DNA from: Kocuria sp.
GTDB lineage: Bacteria > Actinomycetota > Actinomycetes > Actinomycetales > Micrococcaceae
Direction of reading: 5' to 3'
Assembly (NCBI GenBank): GCA_030524035.1
Contig: JAUNHG010000002.1
Coordinates: 248,001 to 312,000, forward strand
DNA length: 64,000 nt
The notes below the pieces were generated by a model that made no database searches, was not told the DNA's origin, and worked only from the letters and a program-made list of their open reading frames with translations. The translations under genes were made by a program, and so were the position numbers. Below are positions 35,228-47,318 of this stretch, in pieces (the stretch's first letter is position 1; each line of letters starts with the position of its first letter).

Positions 35228-35244
35228 GTTGAACACCGTTCAAC
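35228..35244. promoter_or_regulatory. BioQ-type operator upstream of bioB
   Basis: Perfect palindrome GTTGAAC-ACC-GTTCAAC, whose core TGAAC-N3-GTTCA matches the TGAAC-N3-GTT(A/C)C/A-type site of the TetR-family repressor BioQ described in Corynebacterium and mycobacteria. It is 20 bp before the bioB start codon, on the expected side. Confidence 0.72.
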
Positions 35245-35309
35245 TGCTGGGGCTCAGAAATGCCCTGCGCTAGCTTCTTGAGCTTCCTGCTATGCATGTG
35301 GTCACCTAG

Positions 35310-36359
<1,050 letters not shown>

Positions 36360-36563
36360 GCGTGCGCTAGGCAGCGGGATTGCCCGTATTCGGTAAACAG
36401 TTGTTGGTGTGATGCGTAACATATGGGGACATGTGGTGCGAGGCATGCGGTTACTTGTTGGTCATATGTGACAACAAGAGGATACTGCCCAAGATGGAGT
36501 GCGAGTTTTACCTCAACCGCCCCCAAAAGTATCCGGCCATATCGCAGGGGAAAATGATTTCAC

Positions 36564-37913
36564 ATGAAAAATATTGTTCTTCGTAGCGCCATCGTGGCGG
36601 CACTCGGAGGGCTGCTATTCGGATTCGACACCGCTGTTATTTCCGGAACCACACAGGCCCTAACTGAAAAATTTGATTTGGGAACTTTTGCACTGGGGTT
36701 CACGGTGGCCTCTGCATTGATCGGAACGATCGTTGGCGCTTTGACAGCGGGGCGCCCGTCGGACCGTTATGGGCGTAAAAACGTTCTATTGGTGATTGGC
36801 GTGCTCTATCTGGTTTCTGCGGTGGGTTCAGCCGTCGTGGATAACTGGTACTTGTTCATTTTCTTCCGTTTCATCGGTGGAATTGGAGTGGGTGGGGCAT
36901 CTGTGACCGCCCCCATTTACACCGCCGAAATTGCTCCTCCTCGCCTGAGGGGGCGTCTGGTTGGCCTGGTCCAGTTTAATGTGGTGCTGGGTATTTTGCT
37001 CGCTTATCTGTCCAATTACTGCATCGCCAATCTAGTGGGTGACACAACAGCCTGGAGGTGGATGTTCGGTGTAGAAGCCGCGCCCGCCGTGTTATTTATT
37101 CTACTGCTATTCACCGTCCCAGAATCTCCTCGATGGTTGTTCCTGCAGGGGAAAAAAGACTTGGCTCGCAAAAACATTGCCCTGTTGACGTCATCCCAGG
37201 CGGAAGCTGCGGATGTTGAGCATGAAATCCAGGAGGCATTGGAATCTGCTGGGCAAGAACAGGAAAAAGTTCCTTTTTTTGTACCACAGTATCGCCGTGT
37301 GATTCTCTTGGCTGTGGCAATCGCGGCGTTCAATCAATTATCTGGAATTAACGCCATCATGTATTACGCCCCGGATATCTTCAGAATGGCAGGGGCTGGA
37401 GATGACTCCGCCTTCTTGCAATCTGTGGCGGTAGGCGGTATGAACTTGGTGGCCACGATGATCGCACTGACAGTAATTGACAAATTTGGTCGTCGTAAAT
37501 TGATGTTGATCGGGTCTATTGGTTATTTGATCAGCTTGGGCCTCATTGCCACATTGTTCTTTACGCAAGGTGACAACTTTGGGGCGGTGACCAGCACCCT
37601 GGTGTTGGTTTCGTTGCTACTGTTCATTGCAGCTCATGCCTTTGGCCAGGGTGCGGTGATTTGGGTGTTCATTTCCGAAATCTTCCCCAACCGTGTGCGT
37701 GCCCGTGGCCAAGCCCTCGGTTCTTTCACTCACTGGTTTGGAGCTGCTGCGATTAGCTGGACCTTCCCATGGATTGCCAATGGTTTGGGGCCTGCGGCAG
37801 CGTTCGCACTGTTCTTTGCCTGCATGGTCGTGCAATTGGTGTGGGTGCTGAAAGTCATGCCAGAAACCAAGGGCGTGCCCCTGGAAGAGATGGAACGCAA
37901 ACTCGCCGCGTAG
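36564..37913 (+). CDS. Sugar porter family MFS transporter
   Basis: 449 residues with 12 predicted helices. Sugar-porter signatures: GGLLFGFDTAVISG in helix 1, GRPSDRYGRKN between helices 2 and 3, VPESPRWL after helix 6, the QLSGINAIMYYAP motif in helix 7, and PETKGVPLEEME at the end. It probably imports a pentose, hexose or polyol with protons. The upstream 200 bp contain no gene. The adjacent aldo/keto reductase and alcohol dehydrogenase may act on the imported sugar or polyol (inference). Confidence 0.92.
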   Translation: MKNIVLRSAIVAALGGLLFGFDTAVISGTTQALTEKFDLGTFALGFTVASALIGTIVGALTAGRPSDRYGRKNVLLVIGVLYLVSAVGSAVVDNWYLFIFFRFIGGIGVGGASVTAPIYTAEIAPPRLRGRLVGLVQFNVVLGILLAYLSNYCIANLVGDTTAWRWMFGVEAAPAVLFILLLFTVPESPRWLFLQGKKDLARKNIALLTSSQAEAADVEHEIQEALESAGQEQEKVPFFVPQYRRVILLAVAIAAFNQLSGINAIMYYAPDIFRMAGAGDDSAFLQSVAVGGMNLVATMIALTVIDKFGRRKLMLIGSIGYLISLGLIATLFFTQGDNFGAVTSTLVLVSLLLFIAAHAFGQGAVIWVFISEIFPNRVRARGQALGSFTHWFGAAAISWTFPWIANGLGPAAAFALFFACMVVQLVWVLKVMPETKGVPLEEMERKLAA

Positions 37914-38080
37914 CGGCAACCAGCGCGGAGGTTGAGGCTGTTCCAACTGCCAGGAAGTTTCGTCACTCTTTTCACTGACAGCGATGGTCCTGGTGAAGAT
38001 GCTCCGCACGGGTGGAGGATGGCTACCGGCGTACCGTATGCCGTTTCTGAAGACTCCCGCCCTCTATATAAGGACAAATC

Positions 38081-39127
38081 ATGCCTGACGTATTGGCTTA
38101 TGCGTGTGACGACAACACCACGCAATTTCACCGCACCACGGTGACTATCCCCGAACCTGGTCCACATGACATCACCTTTGAGGTCAAGTACGCGGGGATT
38201 TGCCACTCCGATATTCACACGGCACGCGAAGAATGGGGTCCCGCTAAGTTCCCCCTGACACCCGGTCACGAGATTGCAGGAATCGTGACCCAGGTGGGCG
38301 GCCAGGTCACCAAGTACAAGGTCGGTGACAAGGTGGGTGTGGGTTGCATGGTGAACTCGTGTGGTCAGTGTGAATACTGCCAGGGCGGGGAAGAACAGTA
38401 CTGTGTGGGTGACGGTGGCACCCTGTGGACCTACGGCGACGACGCCCAAGGTAACCCCACTGCCGGCGGATACGCCCAGGGCTTTACTGTCAATGAAAAT
38501 TTTGCTGCCCGCATCCCGGATAGCATTCCGTTTGATACCGCAGCTCCCTTGCTATGCGCGGGTATCACCACGTACTCACCCCTTAAGCGTTGGGACGTGG
38601 GACCTGGCAAAAAAGTAGCCGTGGTGGGCCTGGGCGGTTTGGGGCATATGGCTGTACAGATCGCTGCGGCCATGGGGGCTGAGGTCTCCGTGATTTCCCA
38701 AACGCGTTCCAAGGAAGCCGACGGCAAAAAATTTGGTGCCGCTCACTACTACGCCCTGGCCGAAGAAGACACCATTGCCAATCTGGCGGGAACCTTTGAC
38801 GTGATCATATGCACCGTTAGTGCCGATGATCTGGACTACGCCGGGTTACTGGGCGCGCTGAAACCTATGGGTGTGTTTGTGGATGTGGGCTTGCCGGAAA
38901 ACCCCATTAACCTGCACCTATCTGGCATGGTGATTGGCTCAAAAGTCATGGCCGGTTCCCAAATCGGTGGTATGGCACAGACCCAGGAAATGCTGGATTT
39001 CTGCGCTGAACACGGTGTGCACCCGCAGGTGGAAGTCATTTCCGGTGAGCAGATCACTCAGGCCTACGACAACGTGGTGAACTCCGCTGTGCGCTACCGC
39101 TATGTGATTGATACTTCCACGTTCTGA
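38081..39127 (+). CDS. Zinc-dependent alcohol dehydrogenase (YahK/CAD type)
   Basis: 348 residues. Catalytic zinc region AGICHSDIHTAREEWG and PGHEIAG; structural zinc motif CGQCEYCQGGEEQYC; Rossmann motif GLGGLGHMAVQIAAAMGA. This arrangement fits the cinnamyl-alcohol-dehydrogenase-like group that reduces aldehydes with NADPH. AAGGA lies 9 bp before the ATG. It is 167 bp from the sugar porter and convergent with ppk2. Confidence 0.92.
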   Translation: MPDVLAYACDDNTTQFHRTTVTIPEPGPHDITFEVKYAGICHSDIHTAREEWGPAKFPLTPGHEIAGIVTQVGGQVTKYKVGDKVGVGCMVNSCGQCEYCQGGEEQYCVGDGGTLWTYGDDAQGNPTAGGYAQGFTVNENFAARIPDSIPFDTAAPLLCAGITTYSPLKRWDVGPGKKVAVVGLGGLGHMAVQIAAAMGAEVSVISQTRSKEADGKKFGAAHYYALAEEDTIANLAGTFDVIICTVSADDLDYAGLLGALKPMGVFVDVGLPENPINLHLSGMVIGSKVMAGSQIGGMAQTQEMLDFCAEHGVHPQVEVISGEQITQAYDNVVNSAVRYRYVIDTSTF

Positions 39128-39168
39128 TTCAAACCCGTCACGGGCGGCCGGTGGCATGCTGGGTGAGG

Positions 39169-40086
39169 CTATGACTTCTTCTTCTTGGTTTTTGTCTTGC
39201 TCGTTGCTTCGGCCGCCCGTTCCACAGCGGATGCATGATCCGGTACCTCATGCTGCAAGGAACGATCCGGGCGTCGATATCCACTGGTGGATGGCCGTTT
39301 GGGCAACGTGATTTCAGGGCGCTCCACACGGCTCCACGGCACCCGGTCCAACAAATCCGCGATCATATTGATCCGGGCGCGTCGTTTGTCTTCGGCCTCG
39401 ACAAAATTCCAGGGGCATTCGGGAATGTCTGTGTGTACCAGCATGGCATCGCGCGCCCGGGAGTAGTCTTCCCAACGGGTGATGGATTCTAGGTCCATGG
39501 GGGACAACTTCCAATGCCGCATAGGATCTTCCATGCGTGATTCAAAGCGTTTGTACTGTTCATCGCCCGAAACGGAGAACCAGTACTTCACCAGGATGAT
39601 GCCGTCTTCTACCAGCATCCGTTCAAAGATGGGGCACTGGCGTAAGAACCGGCGGTACTCCTGCGGGGTACAGAAACCCATGACTCGTTCCACCCCGGCA
39701 CGGTTGTACCAGGAGCGGTCAAAAAGCACGATTTCGCCAGCCGCCGGGAGGTGCTCGATATAACGCTGGAAGTACCACTGGGTTTTCTGCCGTTCGGTCG
39801 GTGCTGGTAACGCTGCTATGCGCGCAATCCGGGGGTTCAGGTATTCCGTCACCCGCTTGATGGCCCCACCTTTACCTGCAGCATCACGCCCTTCGAAGAT
39901 CACCACCACGCGCTGGTCGGTGGCTTTCACCCATTCCTGCATTTCCACTAGCTCGGCTTGAAGGCGCAGTAATTCGGCTTCATACACAGACTTTTTCATC
40001 CGCTTGCTGGGTGCGGAGGATTTCGCTTTTTTCGTGGTCGAAGCAGATGGGCTGTGACGAGTGATTTGTGTGCTGTCCTGTGCCAT
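39169..40086 (-). CDS. ppk2: Polyphosphate kinase 2
   Basis: 305 residues. PPK2 uses polyphosphate to phosphorylate nucleoside di- or monophosphates, or the reverse. Walker A GRDAAGKGGAIKR, Walker B VLFDRSWYNRAGVE and the lid segment LPAPTERQKTQWYFQRYI are clear. Lys-rich ends (KSSAPSKRMKKS and TSKTKTKKKKS) flank the core. Single-domain class. Divergent from the App1-like gene. Confidence 0.93.
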   Translation of the reverse strand: MAQDSTQITRHSPSASTTKKAKSSAPSKRMKKSVYEAELLRLQAELVEMQEWVKATDQRVVVIFEGRDAAGKGGAIKRVTEYLNPRIARIAALPAPTERQKTQWYFQRYIEHLPAAGEIVLFDRSWYNRAGVERVMGFCTPQEYRRFLRQCPIFERMLVEDGIILVKYWFSVSGDEQYKRFESRMEDPMRHWKLSPMDLESITRWEDYSRARDAMLVHTDIPECPWNFVEAEDKRRARINMIADLLDRVPWSRVERPEITLPKRPSTSGYRRPDRSLQHEVPDHASAVERAAEATSKTKTKKKKS

Positions 40087-40202
40087 GACCGCAGGGTAGT
40101 CCGTTGTGGCGGAGGTGATCCACTGCGCCCGGTGCTGATGTTGTCATGCTGCTGGGTGCATAGGCCGCTCGTGGGGTTTCCGGCCTGTGAAAGACTGACT
40201 GC

Positions 40203-41297
40203 ATGCACTCCAGTCATCCCAGCCATGATCATATGCCGGTGGATCGCGCCACGGATTTACGCCAGACGATGGGCCAGGTGACCGAAGGTGCCTTGAATCT
40301 AGGGTATCGGCTAGAACAGCGGCTGACCGCAGCGCGTCAACGCCGCGCTGAACGGCGTGGGGACATCCCCGTGATGGTGGCTTTTGACGGTCTGGGAACC
40401 ACCTCCCACGTCCGTATTTTGGGGCGGGCGTTGTTGAAGAACGCGGGGTTCGAAGCCCCCACAGAAGAAGACGTTGCATCCATCCGTGGGTGGCGTTCCT
40501 TTGTGTCACTGCCCATGACCTTCGCCCACGTCGATGTGCGTATCGGTGATCAAGAATTTTATCTGGTGGCTGACAAAGGCGGGGTAATTGACGCTGTTCT
40601 GGAGATTTCTTTGGAGCCGGGCATTCACCAGGTCCAACTGCGCACCGAAGGGTCCGACTGGGCTACGTCTCACGTTACGGTGGTGCGCGATGATCAGAAC
40701 ATCGGTGTGATCTCTGATGTTGATGACACCGTGATGGTCACCGCCTTGCCACGCCCCCTATTGGCGGCCTGGAACTCCTTTGTGTTGAACGAACACGCCC
40801 GTGCACCAACCCCCGGTATGGCGGTACTGATGGAACGGTTATCGAAAAAGCATCCCCACGCGCCGTTTATTTACCTTTCCACGGGCGCCTGGAACGTGGC
40901 TCCGACGCTGCGTCGTTTCCTATCCCGTAACGCCTATCCATTCGGTGCTTTGCTGCTCACGGACTGGGGGCCAACCACGGACCGCTGGTTCCGTTCTGGT
41001 TCACGGCACAAGGTCGAAAACCTCGAACAGTTGGCAAGGGATTTCCCTGATGTTCAGTGGATTCTGATTGGGGACGACGGTCAGCACGACCCCGCTATTT
41101 ATGGTGGATTTGCACACCGTTACCCGCAGCATGTGGCTGCTGTGGTGATCCGCCATCTTTCTCCGGCGGAGGCGGTACTGGCCTCCGGGCAGTTACCCGG
41201 AGCAGGTGGCCCCAGAATGCCGGAAGGTATCCCTTTGATTGAAGCCAACGACGGCGCCACCATAGCGGAGAAACTTCGAGAGGTTGGCCTGCTCTAG
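40203..41297 (+). CDS. App1-like phosphatidate phosphatase (DUF2183)
   Basis: 364 residues. The C-terminal HAD-like catalytic domain has VISDVDDTVMVT (DxDxT motif), FIYLSTGAWN and WILIGDDGQHD, typical of the App1 catalytic domain, which removes phosphate from phosphatidic acid or related lipids. The N-terminal 170 residues form a beta-rich domain seen in bacterial relatives (VMVAFDGLGTTSHVRILGR). No signal peptide. It is followed within 35 bp by an aldehyde dehydrogenase gene on the same strand. Confidence 0.85.
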   Translation: MHSSHPSHDHMPVDRATDLRQTMGQVTEGALNLGYRLEQRLTAARQRRAERRGDIPVMVAFDGLGTTSHVRILGRALLKNAGFEAPTEEDVASIRGWRSFVSLPMTFAHVDVRIGDQEFYLVADKGGVIDAVLEISLEPGIHQVQLRTEGSDWATSHVTVVRDDQNIGVISDVDDTVMVTALPRPLLAAWNSFVLNEHARAPTPGMAVLMERLSKKHPHAPFIYLSTGAWNVAPTLRRFLSRNAYPFGALLLTDWGPTTDRWFRSGSRHKVENLEQLARDFPDVQWILIGDDGQHDPAIYGGFAHRYPQHVAAVVIRHLSPAEAVLASGQLPGAGGPRMPEGIPLIEANDGATIAEKLREVGLL

Positions 41298-41332
41298 TTG
41301 TGTTGTCTGTGCCCGCCCGTAGCGTAGAGGGC

Positions 41333-42859
41333 ATGGAAACCACCGTTCATACGTCACCCTTACTACACGCCCACCGTCAGGATGATGATTCTCGTTTAAG
41401 CGATGTCCAAGGACTGTCCGCACAGGACGCGGAGGCGGTGGACGTTGCGGTGCGCACTACTCGGGAAGCTTTTGCCGCACCAGTCTCCCTGGAAACCCGC
41501 TTAAAGCGTTTGAGCCGGTTGGAAGCTGTGGTGCGTACCTGGGAACCACAATTACTGGAGGCATTAGCCCAGGACCTTGGTAAATCTGCCGCAGAGGCGT
41601 GGAGCACTGAATTAGGCCCCGTGTTGTCAGAAATCCGACATGTACGGCGCTTGTTACCCACCTGGGTTACTCCAACTAAGGTGCCGGGCACGGTGGCCTT
41701 GGCACCGTCTACGGCGTGGATTGATCACCAGCCGTTGGGAACGGTGTTGATCATCGCCCCATGGAATTACCCCGTGCAGTTGGTGCTCTTGCCGTTGGTT
41801 GGTGCATTGGCGGCGGGTAACACAGCAGTTATCAAACCTTCGGAAGTCACCCCGCACGTGGCCGCTGTGTTGGAGCGTGCGGTGGCCCAGCACTTATCGG
41901 ATTGTGTGGGTGTTGTGACTGGGGGAGTACCCGAAACTACGCGGGTGCTCCAACACCGGTTTGATCACATATTCTACACGGGTAATGCCGCCGTGGGGCG
42001 GGTGGTTATGCGGGCTGCTGCGGAGTATCTGACCCCGGTCACCTTAGAATTGGGCGGAAAGTCTCCGGTGTGGGTGGATGACACGGTGGATCTTGCGACC
42101 ACCGCACAGCGCCTTGCTTGGGCAAAATTTCTCAACGCGGGGCAAACCTGCGTGGCCCCGGACTACGTTATGGGCACATCGGAAGTGCTGCGTCGTCTGG
42201 AGCCCCTTCTGGTAGCGGCCATACGTCGCATGTATGGGCCGGATCCCGACTGTAGCGATTCGTACGGACGGATCGTGTCGAAAAAGCACCTAACGGCGCT
42301 GACGGAAAAACTGGATCAGGTTCCCGCAGACGATGTGGTGTGTGGCGGTACGAGTGACCCTTCCCAGTGCTACCTGGCCCCCACGGTCATCAGACAGCGC
42401 TTGGATGGGCCGTTGATGCAGCAGGAAATCTTTGGCCCGGTGCTGCCCCTAGTGTCTGTAGCGAATGATCAGGAAGCCATTGCGTACATCAACGGCGGGG
42501 ATAAACCGTTGGCTTTGTATGTCTTCAGCCAGGACGACCACATCCGGCAAGCGTTCCGCAGCGCCACATCTTCTGGTGGTATGTGCATGGGCGCTGCGGT
42601 GATTCACTTGGCCCATCCCCATTTACCGTTTGGTGGGGTGGGAAACTCTGGCATGGGTAGCTACCACGGAGAACACTCGTTAAAGACTTTCAGCCACGAA
42701 CGCGCCGTCGTAGATAAACCATTGAAACCCGACACACTGGCCATGATTTACCCGCCTTATACGGCGCTACGCTCCGCAGTCACCAAGATCGCGATGGGTG
42801 TGCCGTCACCGGTGAAGGCAGTCCAAAAATTCTTCGGCAGTCGTGCGACACGCCCGTGA
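41333..42859 (+). CDS. Aldehyde dehydrogenase (class 3-like)
   Basis: 508 residues from ATG 41333. The frame is open to TTG 41300, but ATG has a short GAGG upstream. Motifs: IIAPWNYPVQLVLLPLVGALAAGN, FYTGNAAVGRVV, the catalytic Glu in TLELGGKSPVW, the catalytic Cys in NAGQTCVAPDYV, and PFGGVGNSGMGSYHGEHS. It oxidises aldehydes, probably fatty or aromatic, to acids. The C-terminal tail after SFxH-type end is hydrophobic with basic residues, compatible with membrane association. Confidence 0.92.
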   Translation: METTVHTSPLLHAHRQDDDSRLSDVQGLSAQDAEAVDVAVRTTREAFAAPVSLETRLKRLSRLEAVVRTWEPQLLEALAQDLGKSAAEAWSTELGPVLSEIRHVRRLLPTWVTPTKVPGTVALAPSTAWIDHQPLGTVLIIAPWNYPVQLVLLPLVGALAAGNTAVIKPSEVTPHVAAVLERAVAQHLSDCVGVVTGGVPETTRVLQHRFDHIFYTGNAAVGRVVMRAAAEYLTPVTLELGGKSPVWVDDTVDLATTAQRLAWAKFLNAGQTCVAPDYVMGTSEVLRRLEPLLVAAIRRMYGPDPDCSDSYGRIVSKKHLTALTEKLDQVPADDVVCGGTSDPSQCYLAPTVIRQRLDGPLMQQEIFGPVLPLVSVANDQEAIAYINGGDKPLALYVFSQDDHIRQAFRSATSSGGMCMGAAVIHLAHPHLPFGGVGNSGMGSYHGEHSLKTFSHERAVVDKPLKPDTLAMIYPPYTALRSAVTKIAMGVPSPVKAVQKFFGSRATRP

Positions 42860-42906
42860 AGAGATTTCGGGATGTGAATTTTGTGCGCACAGGCAGCATG
42901 CGGGCA

Positions 42907-42992
42907 TTGTCCACACCTGTGGATCGTTGGGGCTCAGCATGGGGCATCCGGCGAGATCCTGGGGGAGGGCCACATGAGCGGTTGTGGATGAC
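42907..42992. promoter_or_regulatory. DnaA-box-like sites upstream of the nrd operon
   Basis: TTGTCCACA at 42907-42915 equals the consensus reported for high-G+C actinobacteria. It is followed head-to-head by TGTGGATCG (42918-42926) and further on by TGTGGATGA (42984-42992), weaker reverse matches. The gap 42,860-43,221 holds no protein gene. DnaA control of ribonucleotide reductase genes is known in other bacteria; here it is inferred from sites only. Confidence 0.4.
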
Positions 42993-43041
42993 TTCACTGT
43001 TGTCTGGGGACAGTGTGAGGACAACAACTCATTACCATCAG

Positions 43042-43089
43042 ACACGACATCTTGGGGCTGTTCAGTGTTGCGGACACTAGATGTAGTAT
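43042..43089 (+). promoter_or_regulatory. NrdR box pair and promoter of nrdHIEF
   Basis: ACACTAGATGTAGTAT at 43074-43089 matches 13 of 16 positions of the NrdR box consensus. A weaker box, ACACGACATCTTGGGG, begins at 43042, exactly 32 bp upstream (three helical turns), as usual for paired boxes. A likely promoter, TTCAGT (43061-43066) and TAGTAT (43084-43089) with 17-bp spacing, overlaps the second box, so NrdR binding would block it. Confidence 0.68.
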
Positions 43090-43221
43090 CAATCCTCAGC
43101 GCAGGAGAGAGGTCCACCAGCGGACCGGTCCGCGTCGCTGACCCAGTGGCGCACGTACTTCCCCGGCCGGCTTCTCCCCACCGCTACATAGACCTACCCC
43201 CACAGGAAAGGACCTTGCCCA

Positions 43222-43458
43222 ATGTCCGTGACCGTTTACTCCAAGCCTTCTTGCGTCCAGTGCAACGCCACTTACCGTGCCCTGAATAAAAACGGTATCG
43301 ACTATGCGGTAGTTGACGTCACTGAGGACCAGGCCGCTTACGACCGTGTGGTGTCCATGGGATACCAGCAGGTGCCCGTTGTAGTCGCTGGGGAAGATCA
43401 CTGGTCCGGGTTCCGCCCTGACAAAATTTCCGCGCTACGGGTCAGCCTTTCCGCCTGA
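43222..43458 (+). CDS. nrdH: Glutaredoxin-like NrdH redoxin
   Basis: Electron donor for class Ib ribonucleotide reductase. 78 residues with the redox motif CVQC at residues 11-14 (SKPSCVQCNATYRAL), the VPVVV strand with cis-proline and WSGFRPDKI at the end, all NrdH hallmarks. AGGAAAGGACC precedes the ATG. First gene of nrdHIEF. Confidence 0.96.
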   Translation: MSVTVYSKPSCVQCNATYRALNKNGIDYAVVDVTEDQAAYDRVVSMGYQQVPVVVAGEDHWSGFRPDKISALRVSLSA

Positions 43459-43528
43459 CCCCACCTTTCTGGTGTTCTGCGCCGGGGCCGGGAGCCTCTT
43501 GTCCGCCTGTTGATGGAAGTGATGTCCG

Positions 43529-44017
43529 ATGTCCGCAGTATTTACGCTACTGGAAACTGCCCGCTATGGGCGGTCTCAGTCTGCGGTCGGCACAGAAAGC
43601 ATGCTGGCGGATGGTGCGGCGGTGCCCGTAGTGGTGTACTTCTCCTCCGTATCCGGCAACACCCACCGGTTTATGGACAAGATTTGGGCACGTAAAGTTC
43701 GGCTTCCATTGCATACCTCCCAGGAACCTCCGGTGATGGAAGAACCTTATGTTTTGGCTGTTCCCACTTACGGGCGTCCAGACGGCTCCGGATCCATACC
43801 ACCTCAAGTGATGAAGTTTCTCAATATCGCCACTAACCGCAGCTTGTTACGCGGTGTGCTGGGCGCGGGGAACACGAACTTTGGCGATTCTTTCTGTATC
43901 GCCGCGGACAAAATTTCAGCCAAGTGCGGGGTGCCTGTGCTCTACAAGTTTGAGCTCATGGGCACCACCGACGATGTAACAACAGTGAACGAAGGACTGA
44001 TGAAACTGTGGCAGTGA
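43529..44017 (+). CDS. nrdI: NrdI flavodoxin-like protein
   Basis: FMN protein that delivers oxidant for assembly of the dimanganese-tyrosyl cofactor of NrdF. 162 residues with the FMN phosphate loop [27 protein letters not shown] and [12 protein letters not shown]. The first 25 residues are probably an extension; a later ATG giving [11 protein letters not shown] would fit the core better. The stop overlaps the nrdE GTG by 10 bp. Confidence 0.93.
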   Translation: MSAVFTLLETARYGRSQSAVGTESMLADGAAVPVVVYFSSVSGNTHRFMDKIWARKVRLPLHTSQEPPVMEEPYVLAVPTYGRPDGSGSIPPQVMKFLNIATNRSLLRGVLGAGNTNFGDSFCIAADKISAKCGVPVLYKFELMGTTDDVTTVNEGLMKLWQ

Positions 44018-46197
44018 CCACCCCCACCTCACATATCGGCATCGCTGAGTCCGGGCACGACGACCCCTCCGTTCCTGAGAAATACCGAGGAATGGGGTAT
44101 CACGAACTCAACGCGGTTCTGAACCTCTACGATGCTGACGGCAACATCCAGTTTGAGGCTGATCGTCAGGCGGCCCGTCAGTACTTCTTGCAGCACGTCA
44201 ACGAAAACACCGTGTTCTTCCATGACCTAGAAGAAAAACTAAAGTACCTGGTGGATCACCAGTACTACGAACCAGAAGTACTCGATCAATACACTTTTGA
44301 GTTCGTCAAGAAACTTTCCAAACAGGCCTACGCCCATAAATTCCGTTTTCACACCTTTTTGGGTGCGTTCAAGTTCTATACCTCCTACACGCTCAAGACC
44401 TTTGATGGACGCCGCTACCTAGAACGCTTCGAGGACCGTGTGGTGATGGTGGCGCTGTACTTGGCCGATGGTGACGAACAGTTGGCGGAAAAACTGGTGG
44501 AAGAAATTATCACCGGCCGTTTCCAGCCGGCCACCCCGACATTCTTGAACGCGGGCAAGAAGCAGCGCGGTGAAATGGTGTCCTGCTTCCTACTGCGCAT
44601 GGAAGATAACATGGAGTCCATTGGGCGCTCCATTAACTCCGCCCTACAGCTATCCAAACGGGGTGGCGGTGTGGCATTCGCCTTGACGAACCTGCGTGAA
44701 GCCGGGGCTCCGATTAAGAAAATCGAAAATCAGTCGTCGGGCGTGATTCCGGTGATGAAGCTGTTGGAAGACTCCTTCTCCTACGCTAACCAGCTAGGTG
44801 CACGTCAGGGTGCGGGTGCCGTGTATCTGCACGCCCACCACCCGGATATTTACAAATTCTTGGACACCAAGCGGGAAAACGCGGATGAAAAAATTCGTAT
44901 TAAGACACTTTCTTTGGGCGTGGTGATTCCGGATATTACGTTCGAGCTGGCCAAGAAGAACCAGGATATGTATCTGTTCTCTCCGTATGACGTCGAGCGC
45001 ATTTACGGCGTGCCGTTCTCTGATATTAATGTCACAGAGAAATACCATGAGATGGTCAATGATGCTCGGATTGCCAAGAATAAAATCAACGCGCGTGAAT
45101 TTTTCCAAACCATTGCAGAAGTCCAGTTTGAATCTGGCTATCCGTACGTGATGTTTGAGGACACGGTTAACAAAGCTAACCCCATTGAGGGCAAGGTGAT
45201 TATGTCCAACCTGTGTTCTGAAATTCTCCAGGTTTCTGAACCTTCTATCTATGACCCTGATTTGGGGTATTCGACGGTAGGTAAGGATATTTCTTGCAAT
45301 CTGGGGTCACTCAATATCGCCATGACCATGGATTCCCCGGACTTTGGGCAGACAGTGGAAACCGCAATCCGTGGCTTGACGGCGGTGTCGGATAAGTCAG
45401 AAATTGCCTCTGTGCCATCTATCCAGCGGGGTAACTCTATGTCCCACGCCGTGGGATTGGGGCAGATGAACCTGCACGGCTATTTAGGCAGGGAACACAT
45501 CCATTACGGGTCCGAAGAAGGCCTGGATTTCACGAATATGTACTTCTACACCGTGGTGTACCACGCGGTGCGGGCTTCTATGCTCATCGCCAAGGAACGC
45601 GGCGAAACTTTCGTAAATTTCCAGAATTCGGATTACGCCAATGGCACGTATTTTGATAAATACACTGATCAGGAGTGGCGGCCCACTACGGATCGGGTGC
45701 GGGAAATTTTTGCCCGCGCCGGTGTGCACATCCCCACGCAGGATGATTGGCGTGAGTTGAAATCCTTGGTGCAAGAACACGGAATGTATAATCAGAACTT
45801 GCAGGCCGTTCCGCCTACGGGGTCGATATCCTACATCAATAACTCGACCTCTTCCATTCACCCGATTGCTTCCGCCATCGAAATCCGTAAAGAAGGTAAA
45901 TTGGGGCGTGTGTATTACCCAGCACCGCATATGGATATGGAGAACTTGGAATACTTCCAGGACGCTTACGAGATTGGGTACGAAAAGATCATTGATACCT
46001 ACGCCGCTGCCACCCAGCACGTAGATCAGGGCTTGTCCTTGACGCTGTTCTTTAAGGACAGTGCCACCACGCGCGATATCAATAAAGCGCAGATTTATGC
46101 GTGGCGTCGAGGCATTAAGACAATGTATTACTCACGCATCCGCCAGTTGGCGCTGGAAGGTACTGAAGTTGAAGGCTGCGTTTCCTGCATGCTGTAA
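44008..46197 (+). CDS. nrdE: Class Ib ribonucleoside-diphosphate reductase, alpha subunit
   Basis: Reduces ribonucleoside diphosphates to deoxy forms. 729 residues, with an N-terminal R1E-type domain and no ATP-cone, as expected for class Ib. Visible motifs: [16 protein letters not shown], the MSNLCSEI active-site cysteine, [11 protein letters not shown], and the C-terminal GCVSCML pair that exchanges electrons with NrdH. Starts with GTG inside nrdI. The nrdF gene follows after about 60 bp. Confidence 0.97.
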   Translation: MAVTTPTSHIGIAESGHDDPSVPEKYRGMGYHELNAVLNLYDADGNIQFEADRQAARQYFLQHVNENTVFFHDLEEKLKYLVDHQYYEPEVLDQYTFEFVKKLSKQAYAHKFRFHTFLGAFKFYTSYTLKTFDGRRYLERFEDRVVMVALYLADGDEQLAEKLVEEIITGRFQPATPTFLNAGKKQRGEMVSCFLLRMEDNMESIGRSINSALQLSKRGGGVAFALTNLREAGAPIKKIENQSSGVIPVMKLLEDSFSYANQLGARQGAGAVYLHAHHPDIYKFLDTKRENADEKIRIKTLSLGVVIPDITFELAKKNQDMYLFSPYDVERIYGVPFSDINVTEKYHEMVNDARIAKNKINAREFFQTIAEVQFESGYPYVMFEDTVNKANPIEGKVIMSNLCSEILQVSEPSIYDPDLGYSTVGKDISCNLGSLNIAMTMDSPDFGQTVETAIRGLTAVSDKSEIASVPSIQRGNSMSHAVGLGQMNLHGYLGREHIHYGSEEGLDFTNMYFYTVVYHAVRASMLIAKERGETFVNFQNSDYANGTYFDKYTDQEWRPTTDRVREIFARAGVHIPTQDDWRELKSLVQEHGMYNQNLQAVPPTGSISYINNSTSSIHPIASAIEIRKEGKLGRVYYPAPHMDMENLEYFQDAYEIGYEKIIDTYAAATQHVDQGLSLTLFFKDSATTRDINKAQIYAWRRGIKTMYYSRIRQLALEGTEVEGCVSCML

Positions 46198-46219
46198 CTC
46201 CAGTGTTCCACAATTCTGA

Positions 46220-47236
<1,017 letters not shown>

Positions 47237-47279
47237 AGACAGACGTTCTAAGTATCGCCGTAAGGCCTGGCGGGTAAGG

Positions 47280-47318
47280 GGCCCGGGTCCGCAGGTTTCT
47301 GCGGGTCCGGGCCTTTTT
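47280..47318 (+). terminator. Rho-independent terminator after nrdF
   Basis: G+C-rich stem with arms GGCCCGG...CCGCAG and CTGCGG...CCGGGCC, two mismatches in the middle and a 4-base loop, followed by TTTTTGTCTTTC. It lies 44 bp after the nrdF stop. Confidence 0.85.

Noticed and set aside
42907-42992. DnaA-like boxes as a replication origin
   Set aside because: Only one perfect box and two weak ones, no A+T-rich unwinding region, and no dnaA or dnaN nearby.
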